Origin: Chloroflexota bacterium
GTDB taxonomy: Bacteria > Chloroflexota > Dehalococcoidia > UBA2247 > RBG-13-53-26
Direction of reading: 5' to 3'
DNA length: 41,365 nucleotides
Assembly: GCA_026389585.1 (NCBI GenBank)
Contig: JAPLHP010000036.1
Span: 1-41,365, forward strand
Part shown: in pieces, positions 32,717 through 40,426 of the stretch
How positions within the stretch are numbered: position 1 is the stretch's first letter
Layout: each line of letters begins with the position of its first letter
Program-made: the position numbers and the translations under genes
The notes under the pieces: model-generated
Database searches by the model: none
What the model was told of the DNA's origin: nothing
What the model saw: the letters and a program-made list of their open reading frames with translations, nothing else

Positions 32717-33343
32717 ATGGGAAGCCGGAACCAGAAGAAAGAGCTTATCACAGAGTACCGCAGAAAGCAGATACTCGATGCTGCGCTGGCTGTTTTCTCC
32801 AGGAAGGGTTACGGCGAGGCTACCATACCAGATATCGCACGGGAGGCAGGGATCGCCGTCGGCACCATCTATAACTACTATCCGGGCAAGCGAGACCTGC
32901 TGGTGTCTGTTCTCGCCAGCCGTGTCCTCAGCGAGCCTTTTTTGATGCTCATGAAGCAGCCGCCTGAAGCGGATGACAGGACGTTCTTCAGATCGCTGAT
33001 TGAGGACCGCTTGACTCTACTCAATGAGAACGCAGACAAATTTCTCTTTATGCTCGGCGAGGCCTACCGCGATCAGGAATTCCGGCGGCAGTGGACGCAG
33101 GGAGTGATTCAACCGGCCCTGAAGCGAGCGGAGAAATTCATGACCTCGAAGATGGATTCGGGCGCCTTTCGCCCCATGAATGCCAGCGTTATGGTGCGGG
33201 CACTGGCGGGGATGGCCATCGGCTTCGCAGTGCTGGCCATGGTAGAGGGAGAAGCGAGCCCCTGCCGGGGTATTCCCATCAAAAAAATCGCGCCGCTGCT
33301 GGCAGACATCGTCCTGACTGGAGTTCGAGCAAGGAAGAGCTGA
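32717..33343 (+). CDS. TetR/AcrR family transcriptional regulator
   Basis: The 208-residue protein has the TetR helix-turn-helix at about 18–62, including ILDAALAVFSRKGYGEATIP and IAVGTIYNYYPGKRDLL. The ligand-binding C-domain is not recognisable by sequence. It precedes an ABC exporter and probably represses the operon, including itself, through the palindrome at 32677–32702. The ligand would be a drug or metabolite that the exporters remove; this is inference from common tetR–ABC arrangements. ATG 32717 follows GGAGATGAGGA. Confidence 0.9.
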   Translation: MGSRNQKKELITEYRRKQILDAALAVFSRKGYGEATIPDIAREAGIAVGTIYNYYPGKRDLLVSVLASRVLSEPFLMLMKQPPEADDRTFFRSLIEDRLTLLNENADKFLFMLGEAYRDQEFRRQWTQGVIQPALKRAEKFMTSKMDSGAFRPMNASVMVRALAGMAIGFAVLAMVEGEASPCRGIPIKKIAPLLADIVLTGVRARKS

Positions 33344-33390
33344 TCCCCCCCGAGAAATCGGGGGTGGAAGACCGGAAACGGAGGGATGAT

Positions 33391-34125
33391 ATGCAGTCTT
33401 TTGCCATCGAAACAAGGAGCCTCACCAAGAGATTCGGTTCGTTTGTGGCGCTGAGCAATCTGAATCTGAGTATTGAGAAAGGGGCTATCCACGGGCTGCT
33501 GGGCCCGAACGGCGCCGGCAAGACCACCGCTATCAAGATACTGTGCGGCTTGCTGAAGCCGAGCGGCGGCGAAGCATACATCTTCGGCAGGAAGGTACCG
33601 GATAGAAGCATTCTGTCCGAAATAGGATATATGCCGCAGGAAACCGCCCTCTATCTGGACCTGACTGTGCATGACAACATGGCGTTGTACGGTGAGCTCT
33701 TCGGCCTGTCGAAAACCAGGATCGCCGAGAGGGAGAAGGAATTGCTTGCCTTCATTGCCCTGGAGAAATGGAGGGACGTGCTGGTGTCGAAACTGAGCGG
33801 CGGCATGAAACACAGAGTGTCGCTGGCGTGCACCATGATACATGAGCCGAAGCTCCTTTTCCTGGACGAGCCTACTGTTGGCGTCGACCCGGAGTTAAGG
33901 GCTTCATTTTGGGAGTACTTCGACCTGCTGAAGAGGAAAGGCGTTACGATTGTGCTGACAACGCACTACATGGACGAGGCCCAACATTGCGACATGATAG
34001 GGCTGCTGAGGCAGGGACTGCTTCTGGCGGAAGGCACACCCGGTGAGGTTGTCCGGTCTGTCAATGCAACAAGCCTTGAAGAAGCCTTTCTGGCACTGGC
34101 AAGGCGTGAGGATGTCAGAGCATGA
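33391..34125 (+). CDS. ABC transporter ATP-binding protein
   Basis: The 244-residue ATPase has Walker A GPNGAGKTT, signature LSGGM, Walker B LLFLDEPTVGVDP and the switch His in LTTHYMDEAQ. The sequence is of the DrrA/CcmA exporter type that pairs with an ABC-2 permease. ATG 33391 follows GGAGGGATGAT. The stop overlaps the permease start in ATGA (34122–34125), so the two are coupled. A long frame starting at 33091 is rejected because its first 100 codons run in another frame through tetR. Confidence 0.92.
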   Translation: MQSFAIETRSLTKRFGSFVALSNLNLSIEKGAIHGLLGPNGAGKTTAIKILCGLLKPSGGEAYIFGRKVPDRSILSEIGYMPQETALYLDLTVHDNMALYGELFGLSKTRIAEREKELLAFIALEKWRDVLVSKLSGGMKHRVSLACTMIHEPKLLFLDEPTVGVDPELRASFWEYFDLLKRKGVTIVLTTHYMDEAQHCDMIGLLRQGLLLAEGTPGEVVRSVNATSLEEAFLALARREDVRA

Positions 34126-35264
34126 ATATTCGCAGGGCCTTCACCATCACCAAACGGATTTTCAGGGGTCTAAGAAACGATAGGCGCACAGTCGCTTTGA
34201 TGTTCTTAGCTCCGGTTGTTGCCGTGTTAGTGTTTGGCGTGGCATTCAGCGGCGACATAAAAGACGTGGCTGTGGTTGTGGTCAACCAGGACGCGGGGGC
34301 AAGTGCCCCCGGCTCCAATGTCACCGTATCATTTGCGGAGAAGATCGTAGCCAACTTCGATGGGGAAGTCCTCAAAGTGGAAAGCATTGCTGGTATTGAG
34401 GAAGGTGTCCGCCGTGTGGAAGAAGGTGGAGCCTACGCAGTGATCATCTTCCCGGAGGATTTCTCCCAAAACATCATGAGAATGCAAAACCCGTCCTCTT
34501 CGGCCAGCACCACGATTCAGGTGAGAGAGGACAGGAGCAATGTCAATGTGGCTAATGCCATAACCAAGGGCGTCAGTGATGCTGTTCTCAAGACAATGCA
34601 GGAGGCCGGCCAGGAGTCTCCTGTAACGGTGGACACAGAGAATGCTATCTATGGTAAGGGCGCTAAGTTCATCGATTTCTTCGTCCCCGGTATCATGACT
34701 TTTATAGTCTTTCTTCTTACTACCCTCCTCACTCTCGTATCCTTTGTCGGAGAGCGGACCTCGGGAACACTGGAAAGGTTGCAGGCTACACCGCTGAGAG
34801 AGAGCGAGGTGGTCGCAGGATATACCATCGCTTTCGGCGTAATAGGCATGTTGCAGGCTATTGTACTCCTGACCATAGGTGTCGCGGTTTTCCACATAAT
34901 GATAGTGGGGAACATAATACTGGCGTTTGTGGTCATCGCCGTGCTGGCTGTGGTCAGCCTCAGTCTGGGGATACTGCTCTCCAGTCTAGCGAAGAGAGAG
35001 TCCCAGGCCGTCCAGTTCTTCCCTCTCATAGCGCTGCCCACGTTCTTGCTGGCGGGGATTTTCTGGCCTGTCGAGGCGATACCTCAATGGTTGAGGCCGC
35101 TCTCGTATGCGATTCCTCCGACATATGCTGTGGATGCCACACGCGGGGTCATGTTGAGGGGCTGGGGGTTCAGCGGCATCTGGGTGGACATCGTGGCCCT
35201 GTGCGGATTCGCGGCTGCTTTCCTGGGGCTGGCCATCCTGTCCCTGAAAAGAGGCCGGCAGTAG
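34122..35264 (+). CDS. ABC-2 type permease
   Basis: The 380-residue membrane protein has one N-terminal helix (about 25–44), a large extracytoplasmic domain (about 45–180, Val/Asn/Gln-rich), and then five helices grouped from about 185 to the end. This is the layout of DrrB/YhgE-like ABC-2 permeases. It lies directly after the ATPase gene. The pair would export a hydrophobic compound or drug; the substrate is not known. Between the permease and the next gene lies a repeat-bearing gap with a terminator. Confidence 0.9.
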   Translation: MNIRRAFTITKRIFRGLRNDRRTVALMFLAPVVAVLVFGVAFSGDIKDVAVVVVNQDAGASAPGSNVTVSFAEKIVANFDGEVLKVESIAGIEEGVRRVEEGGAYAVIIFPEDFSQNIMRMQNPSSSASTTIQVREDRSNVNVANAITKGVSDAVLKTMQEAGQESPVTVDTENAIYGKGAKFIDFFVPGIMTFIVFLLTTLLTLVSFVGERTSGTLERLQATPLRESEVVAGYTIAFGVIGMLQAIVLLTIGVAVFHIMIVGNIILAFVVIAVLAVVSLSLGILLSSLAKRESQAVQFFPLIALPTFLLAGIFWPVEAIPQWLRPLSYAIPPTYAVDATRGVMLRGWGFSGIWVDIVALCGFAAAFLGLAILSLKRGRQ

Positions 35265-35316
35265 ATCGAGGGAGTCCGCCCCGCCGTCTCCACAGATTCA
35301 ATTCAAGGGGTTTTCT

Positions 35317-35355
35317 AGCAACTGGGTAGTGCAGAGGGGCAGAAGCCCCTTTGCC
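35317..35355 (+). repeat. Hairpin repeat C, copy 2
   Basis: Similar to 31414–31451; the inner GAGGGGCAGAAGCCCC can fold into a stem with a short loop. Confidence 0.65.
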
Positions 35356-35450
35356 AGGGTTTGGGGGTGTCCCCCACCTTCAAAAGTCCCCCAAGACTGG
35401 GGGACTACAGGGGGTTGAAAGAGCTAATAGACGACCTCAATTCAATTTAT

Positions 35451-35479
35451 TTGACTATCCTGCATTCTTGGACTAGCAT
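35451..35479 (+). promoter_or_regulatory. Possible promoter of the MFS gene
   Basis: TTGACT at 35451–35456 and TAGCAT at 35474–35479 are 17 bases apart. If used, its RNA would pass through the terminator at 35526–35556 before the coding region. Confidence 0.4.
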
Positions 35480-35525
35480 TCTAATATCAGCGGTGATTCC
35501 ATAGGCCTGATTCTCTGAGCACAGG

Positions 35526-35556
35526 AAAATCCACTATCTGAAGTGGATTTTTTCTG
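35526..35556 (+). terminator. Intrinsic terminator
   Basis: A 10-bp stem (35526–35535 with 35542–35551) has a six-base loop, and its 3' side ends in a run of T followed by CTG. It could end the ABC operon or attenuate the MFS leader. Confidence 0.75.
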
Positions 35557-35647
35557 TATTTTGCACTTGGTTTGATGATAGAGAAGGCAGTCCTGCCAAT
35601 GAGTGGATCAGGTACCGGCCGCTGCATATAGAAAGGAGCTTCACGTG

Positions 35648-37222
35648 ATGGAGCAAACAAGGTGGTACAAGAGGCGGTGGGTTGCCCTGGGGTTCCTGAG
35701 TTTCTCTCTGTTGGTTATTGCCTTGGATAATACTGTGCTGAACCTGGCTATGCCAACCATATCCACCAAGCTGGGCTCTACTCTCAGTGGAATGCAGTGG
35801 ATCGTTGACGCCTATGTACTGGTTTTCGCAGCATTGCTGCTGACGATGGGTTCTATCGGCGACCGTATAGGTCGGAAGAGAACGCTGCAAGCGGGCCTGA
35901 TAGTCTTCGGTTGTTTCTCCCTGGGTGCAGCGCTTTCCAGGTCTACGGGAATGCTTATTGCCATGCGCGCCATAATGGGTATCGGCGGTGCCATGATCAT
36001 GCCCTCCACCCTCTCGATTCTGACGGCCACCTTCCGCGATCCCAAGGAGCGCGGCCAGGCCATTGCCCTCTGGGCCGCGGTTTTTGCGCTGGGGTTGGGC
36101 ATTGGGCCTCTTGTGGGAGGATGGCTTCTGGCACACTTCAGTTGGAGCTCTGTGTTTTACATCAATCTGCCTATTGTAGTAGTTGCCTTGATCGGCGGAT
36201 ACATCTTCCTCCATGATTCCAGGGATGAGCATCCCAGCAAGATTGACCTTCCTGGATCTGTACTCTCGATTGCCGGACTCTTCGCGTTGGTATATGGCAT
36301 CATTGAGGCCGGGCAGAGTAGCTGGACGGCTCACAATGTGCTCTATGCTTTCGGTGCCGCGGCGGTCCTCCTGGGCGCATTCGCCTATTGGGAATGGCGT
36401 TCGCCGAATGCCGTGTTGCCAATAGCCTTCTTCAAGAACATGTCCTTCACCGGAGCCAATATCGCCCTCACGCTAGTTGCCTTTGCTCTGATGGGGTCCA
36501 TGTTCTTCATGGGCCAGTATCTTCAGACTGTACAGGGCTACACCCCGCTAAAAACCGGGGTACTGATGTTGCCTTTTGCCTTTACGTCCTTTGCTGCAGC
36601 AGCAATGTCGGCCCGGGTTGCCCAGCGCATCGGCACCAAGTTCACAGTCGCCTTAGGTATTCTCATATCAGCTGCTGGCCTCTTCTACCTCTCCCGGGTG
36701 GTCGAAGTAAACACGAGTTACCCGACGATCCTGCTTGGCATGGTTATTATGTCCCTCGGCATAGGTTCGACCATGAGTCCGGCCACGAACTCCATCATGG
36801 GGTCGATTCCTGTGAGGAAAGCCGGGGTTGGTTCTGCCATGAACGATACCACGCGCCAGGTGGGGGCGGCTCTGGGAGTGGCAGTGCTCGGCGCACTCAT
36901 GAATTCCGTCTACATCAGCAAGATCAATGCCATGAAGGATACTTTCTCCTCAACTCCACAGGTTTTCGAGCTCATTCGCAGCAGCATACAGCGCGCACAT
37001 TTCGTCGCCCAGAATATGATACCCGACCCGCAGCTATCTCAGATGATTGTCAATAAAGCCGACGAAGCGTTTGTCTCCGGCATGGTCCGTGGTACGCTGA
37101 TCGCTTCCATCGTTATGGCTGTCGCCTCTGTCGTTACCCTGATCATTTTGCCCTCGCGGGTCCGCCCTGCCAAGGAAGAGGACCATGCACCGGGTATTCC
37201 GGATTCCAGCAAGGTTGAGTGA
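35648..37222 (+). CDS. MFS transporter, DHA2 (EmrB/QacA) type
   Basis: The 524-residue protein has many transmembrane segments (about 14) and the drug:H+ antiporter motif GDRIGRKR in the loop after TM2, and motif WRxVFYINLP-like SSVFYINLPI before TM6. It begins MEQTRWYKRRWVALGF. ATG 35648 or GTG 35645 are both possible with AAAGGAG at 35633–35639. It exports drugs or lipophilic compounds in exchange for protons. It lies downstream of the TetR–ABC genes, with its own leader region, so joint regulation is possible but not certain. Confidence 0.92.
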   Translation: MEQTRWYKRRWVALGFLSFSLLVIALDNTVLNLAMPTISTKLGSTLSGMQWIVDAYVLVFAALLLTMGSIGDRIGRKRTLQAGLIVFGCFSLGAALSRSTGMLIAMRAIMGIGGAMIMPSTLSILTATFRDPKERGQAIALWAAVFALGLGIGPLVGGWLLAHFSWSSVFYINLPIVVVALIGGYIFLHDSRDEHPSKIDLPGSVLSIAGLFALVYGIIEAGQSSWTAHNVLYAFGAAAVLLGAFAYWEWRSPNAVLPIAFFKNMSFTGANIALTLVAFALMGSMFFMGQYLQTVQGYTPLKTGVLMLPFAFTSFAAAAMSARVAQRIGTKFTVALGILISAAGLFYLSRVVEVNTSYPTILLGMVIMSLGIGSTMSPATNSIMGSIPVRKAGVGSAMNDTTRQVGAALGVAVLGALMNSVYISKINAMKDTFSSTPQVFELIRSSIQRAHFVAQNMIPDPQLSQMIVNKADEAFVSGMVRGTLIASIVMAVASVVTLIILPSRVRPAKEEDHAPGIPDSSKVE

Positions 37223-37260
37223 CGCTTTCGGCGTGAGAAAGCTGTGGTTGGTGGGCCAGT

Positions 37261-37785
37261 ATGCTAGCGGACAAATATCAGAACTACATGTACAACCTCA
37301 TTAAGCAGGCGATCGATGAGGCCGGCCCACGGCCGGCCTGCAGTGAGGAGGAAAAGAGGCTGGGGCGCCTTCTGGTCAGGGAATGGACACCCATCTGTAA
37401 TGTGGTTACTGCCGAGTCTTTTATCTGCAGCCCCCGCGCCTATCTGGGCCATCTGCGCTTGTCAGTATTTTCATACTTCGTAGCGGTCATCTTATACTGG
37501 TTCTACCCGCCGGTCTCCTTTGCCCTGGCTACCCTCAGCTTCGCTATACCGCTTTTCGAGCTGAGGGGATACCGTGAAGTCGTCGACTTTCTGTTCGCGC
37601 GGAAACGCGGCGAGAACATCATAGGAGTGATTCAACCCCGTGGCGAAGTCAAACAGAGGGTTATTGTCAGCGCCCACCAGGATTCAGCCAACGAGTTCTA
37701 TCTCCTGTATCGCCTGGGGAGTGCTGCTATTCTGCTTATGGCGATCCCTTTTGTAGGCGTCCTTCAATCCTCGGCGGCAGCCTAG
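37261..37785 (+). pseudogene. Truncated M28-type membrane peptidase
   Basis: The 174-residue frame contains a hydrophobic pair of helices (FSYFVAVILYWFYP and FALATLSFAIPLFEL) and then GEVKQRVIVSAHQDSANEF. The latter is the start of an M28 zinc-peptidase domain, where His-x-Asp supplies metal ligands. After a further hydrophobic segment it stops at 37785, whereas members of this family run for about 400–500 residues with the remaining ligands further on. The next 31 bases lead into the fumarase gene on the opposite strand, so the remainder is absent. It is most likely a deletion remnant, and is inactive as it stands. Confidence 0.65.
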
Positions 37786-37816
37786 TGCAAAAATGAGCCA
37801 ACAGCCTATAGTTAAC

Positions 37817-38671
37817 TTAACCCAGCACGGCTTCCTTGTGCCGTGCACTATGGCACTGGATGTTCACTGCCACTGGTAAACTGGCAATGTGGCCGGGGAA
37901 GACCTCGGCATGAACCGCCAGGGCTGTGGTCCTCCCTCCGAACCCCTGAGGGCCAATGCCCAGGGCATTGATCCGCCGCAAGAGCTCCTTTTCCAGGTCA
38001 GCCACTTCAGAGTCCGGGTTTGCTTCGCCGAGGGGACGCAGCAGGGCTTCTTTGGACAGCAACACCGCTTTATCTGCCGTGCCGCCGATGCCGACTCCTA
38101 CGATCACAGGGGGACAGGGATTGCTGCCAGCCTCCTCTACCGCCCTGACTACAAAGTCGGCCACCCCCTGCTTACCTTGCGCCGGTAACAGCATCCCCAA
38201 ACGAGTCATATTCTCTGATCCCCCGCCTTTGGGCATCACCGTAATCCTGAGCCGGTCACCAGGTACTACCCTGGTATGGATGATGGGGGGGCAATTATCC
38301 CTGGTATTAATTCTTGTCGAGAAAAGATGCTGTACCATCGATTTGCGCAGGTATCCATTCTTATAGCCCTGGCGCACCCCTTCCTCCACAGCAGCATCGA
38401 GTTCCCCCCCGCGAATATGAACCTCTTGGCCTAACTCCAGCAAGATCACCGTGCTGCCGCAATCCTGACACAAAGGAAGGCCCTCCCTGGCAGCAATATC
38501 GGCATTCTCCAGTATCTGGTGCAGGGTCTCTCTCCCCAGCGGGGATTCCTCAGTATCCTCTGCATCCCTGAGGGCTTTGACGACATCTTCAGGCAGGAAG
38601 AAATTCGCCTCCTGGCACAGGCGGGCTACAGTCTGAGCAATATCACCAGCGTCGATTTCCTTCTGAGGCAT
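37817..38671 (-). CDS. Fumarate hydratase class I, alpha subunit
   Basis: The 284-residue protein is the N-terminal (alpha) subunit of the two-subunit Fe-S fumarase/L-tartrate dehydratase family: EGLPLCQDCGSTVI near 64–77, KGGGSENMTRLGMLLPA near 150, and GIGGTADKAVLLSKEALLR near 198. The Fe-S Cys ligands, including Cys68 and the Cys in NPCPPVIVG, are intact. ATG 38671 is preferred to ATG 38677, because GGAGG at 38678–38682 directly abuts the latter. The beta subunit that normally follows is not present downstream; only the M28 remnant lies there. It would interconvert fumarate and malate with a beta subunit encoded elsewhere. Confidence 0.88.
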   Translation of the reverse strand: MPQKEIDAGDIAQTVARLCQEANFFLPEDVVKALRDAEDTEESPLGRETLHQILENADIAAREGLPLCQDCGSTVILLELGQEVHIRGGELDAAVEEGVRQGYKNGYLRKSMVQHLFSTRINTRDNCPPIIHTRVVPGDRLRITVMPKGGGSENMTRLGMLLPAQGKQGVADFVVRAVEEAGSNPCPPVIVGVGIGGTADKAVLLSKEALLRPLGEANPDSEVADLEKELLRRINALGIGPQGFGGRTTALAVHAEVFPGHIASLPVAVNIQCHSARHKEAVLG

Positions 38672-38746
38672 AGTCATCCTCCTTCAGCTTTTACGTCACG
38701 AAATCCCACTATGCGTGCCCGCTGCAGCAAGCGCTCCGGCTGCAGC

Positions 38747-38782
38747 TAGTGCCTGGTGGCACAAGGCAGCGTAACAATCGAG
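38747..38782 (+). repeat. 36-base repeat B, copy 2
   Basis: Similar to 26594–26629, and immediately followed by repeat A copy 4. Confidence 0.65.
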
Positions 38783-38808
38783 ATTGCTTCGCTGCGCTCG
38801 CAATGACA
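38782..38808 (+). repeat. Dispersed repeat A, copy 4 (core)
   Basis: A 27-base core, with one difference (GCTGCG for GCTACG) from the three other copies in the window. Confidence 0.8.
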
Positions 38809-38818
38809 CGGTTAAGCG

Positions 38819-40378
38819 CTAGAGAGGGATATTCCCATGCTTTTTGGCAGGGAGGGTATCCACCTTGTTCCTCAGCATTTCCAGCGCCCTTATCAGTTTG
38901 GGCCGTGTTTCTCGCGGGTCGATGACGTCGTCAATATAACCTCTGGACGCAGCTATAAATGGGTTGGCAAACTTGTCTCTATATTCCTCAATGAGTTTGC
39001 GCCGTGCCTCTTCCGGCTTCTCTGCCCTGGCAATTTCGCTGCGGAAGACGATGTTCACTGCTCCCTCGGGGCCCATCACTGCAATCTCAGCCGTAGGCCA
39101 GGCATAGTTTATATCGCCCCCCAAGCCCTTGCTGCTCATTACTACATAGGCCCCACCATAGGCTTTGCGGGTAATCACGCTGATTTTAGGGACGGTCGCT
39201 TCGGCATACGCATAAAGGAACTTGGCCCCGTGCCTGATAATACCTCCGAACTCCTGGTCGGTGCCCGGCATATACCCCGGAACGTCGACAAAGGTAATCA
39301 GCGGGATACTGAAGCAATCACAAAAGCGGACAAACCTCGCCCCCTTGTCCGAGGCATTGATATCAATAGACCCGGCCAGATGCGAAGGCTGCTGAGCCAC
39401 AATTCCCACGCTCTGCCCACTGAGCCTGGCAAAGCCGACGATAAGATTGGGGGCAAAGTGTTGATGCACCTCCATGAAATCACCTTTGTCCACCACCCTG
39501 GTGATAACCTCCTTCATGTTGTACGCCTTGGTCGGATCCACGGGAACAATGGAGAGCAGCTCCTCGTCCCTCCGGTCAGGATCATCTTTTGGCTCCACCC
39601 GGGGTGTCTCCTCCATGTTATTTTGAGGAAGGAAGCTTATGAGGCGGCGCACCTTCTGGAGAACTTCTTGCTCGCTATCCGCAATAAAGTGGCAATTGCC
39701 ACTCCTCTGAGCATGAACCATGGCCCCACCCAGATCCTCGTGGGAAACCTCCTCTCCACAGACGGTCTTGATGACATCGGGACCAGTGATATACATCTGC
39801 CCCAGGCCCTTTACCATGAAGATAAAATCGGTGATTGCCGGAGAATAGACAGCACCTCCAGCAGTGGGCCCCATTATCACCGAAATCTGAGGAACCACTC
39901 CCGAGTAGAGGGTATTTCGAGCAAAGATCTCACCGTAGCCCTTAAGGCTGTCCACCCCCTCCTGAATTCGCGCTCCGCCCGAATCAAGCAAGCCAACGCA
40001 GGGAGCCCCATTCTTAGCTGCCAGGTCCATCACCTTGCAGATTTTCTCTGACGCTACCAGTGACAGCGTGCCACCAATCACCGTGAAATCCTGGGAATAG
40101 ACATAGGCCATCCTGCCATCAATCTTGCCGTAGCCGGTAACTACGGAATCCCCCAGGAATCTTTGTTCATCCAGGCCGAATTCGCTCGAACGATGAGTAA
40201 CGAAGCAATCCAACTCCTCAAAGGTACCGCGATCGAAAAGGAGGTTGATCCTCTCCCTGGCGGTAAGTTTACCCTTAGCGTGCTGGGCTTCGATGCGCTT
40301 GACACCCCCGCCCTGCTTTGCCTGTTCCCTGAGCTTGGCAAGGTTTTCTACTTTCTTTTCAATTGGTTCAATAGCCAT
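38819..40378 (-). CDS. Acyl-CoA carboxylase carboxyltransferase (propionyl-CoA carboxylase beta type)
   Basis: The 519-residue protein has both halves of the biotin-dependent carboxyltransferase: KLTARERINLLFDRGTFEEL, GGARIQEGVDSLKGYGEIF, then VDVPGYMPGTDQEFGGIIRHG, KISVITRKAYGGAYVVMSSK, and WPTAEIAVMGPEGAV. It transfers carboxyl groups between biotin and an acyl-CoA, as PccB or the methylmalonyl-CoA decarboxylase alpha subunit (MmdA). No biotin carboxylase or carrier gene is in the window. It lies between the valS and fumarase genes on the minus strand. With the acyl-CoA dehydrogenase it fits propionyl-CoA or related acid metabolism. Confidence 0.92.
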   Translation of the reverse strand: MAIEPIEKKVENLAKLREQAKQGGGVKRIEAQHAKGKLTARERINLLFDRGTFEELDCFVTHRSSEFGLDEQRFLGDSVVTGYGKIDGRMAYVYSQDFTVIGGTLSLVASEKICKVMDLAAKNGAPCVGLLDSGGARIQEGVDSLKGYGEIFARNTLYSGVVPQISVIMGPTAGGAVYSPAITDFIFMVKGLGQMYITGPDVIKTVCGEEVSHEDLGGAMVHAQRSGNCHFIADSEQEVLQKVRRLISFLPQNNMEETPRVEPKDDPDRRDEELLSIVPVDPTKAYNMKEVITRVVDKGDFMEVHQHFAPNLIVGFARLSGQSVGIVAQQPSHLAGSIDINASDKGARFVRFCDCFSIPLITFVDVPGYMPGTDQEFGGIIRHGAKFLYAYAEATVPKISVITRKAYGGAYVVMSSKGLGGDINYAWPTAEIAVMGPEGAVNIVFRSEIARAEKPEEARRKLIEEYRDKFANPFIAASRGYIDDVIDPRETRPKLIRALEMLRNKVDTLPAKKHGNIPL

Positions 40379-40426
40379 TTCTGATCCAAAACCCCCTTCC
40401 CCATCAGATTTCCCAGAAGCCTCTGC

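Larger units (their letters stand above)
35265..35647. other. 383-base gap before the MFS gene
   Basis: Contains repeat C copy 2 (35317–35355), a GGGGGA/TCCCCC-rich stretch with hairpin potential around 35360–35415, a possible promoter (35451–35479) and a strong hairpin terminator (35526–35556). No gene is supported. Confidence 0.55.

Noticed and set aside
38837-40051. A 404-codon open frame on the plus strand
   Set aside because: It is the antisense of the carboxyltransferase gene, which has full family motifs; nothing in the plus frame is recognisable.
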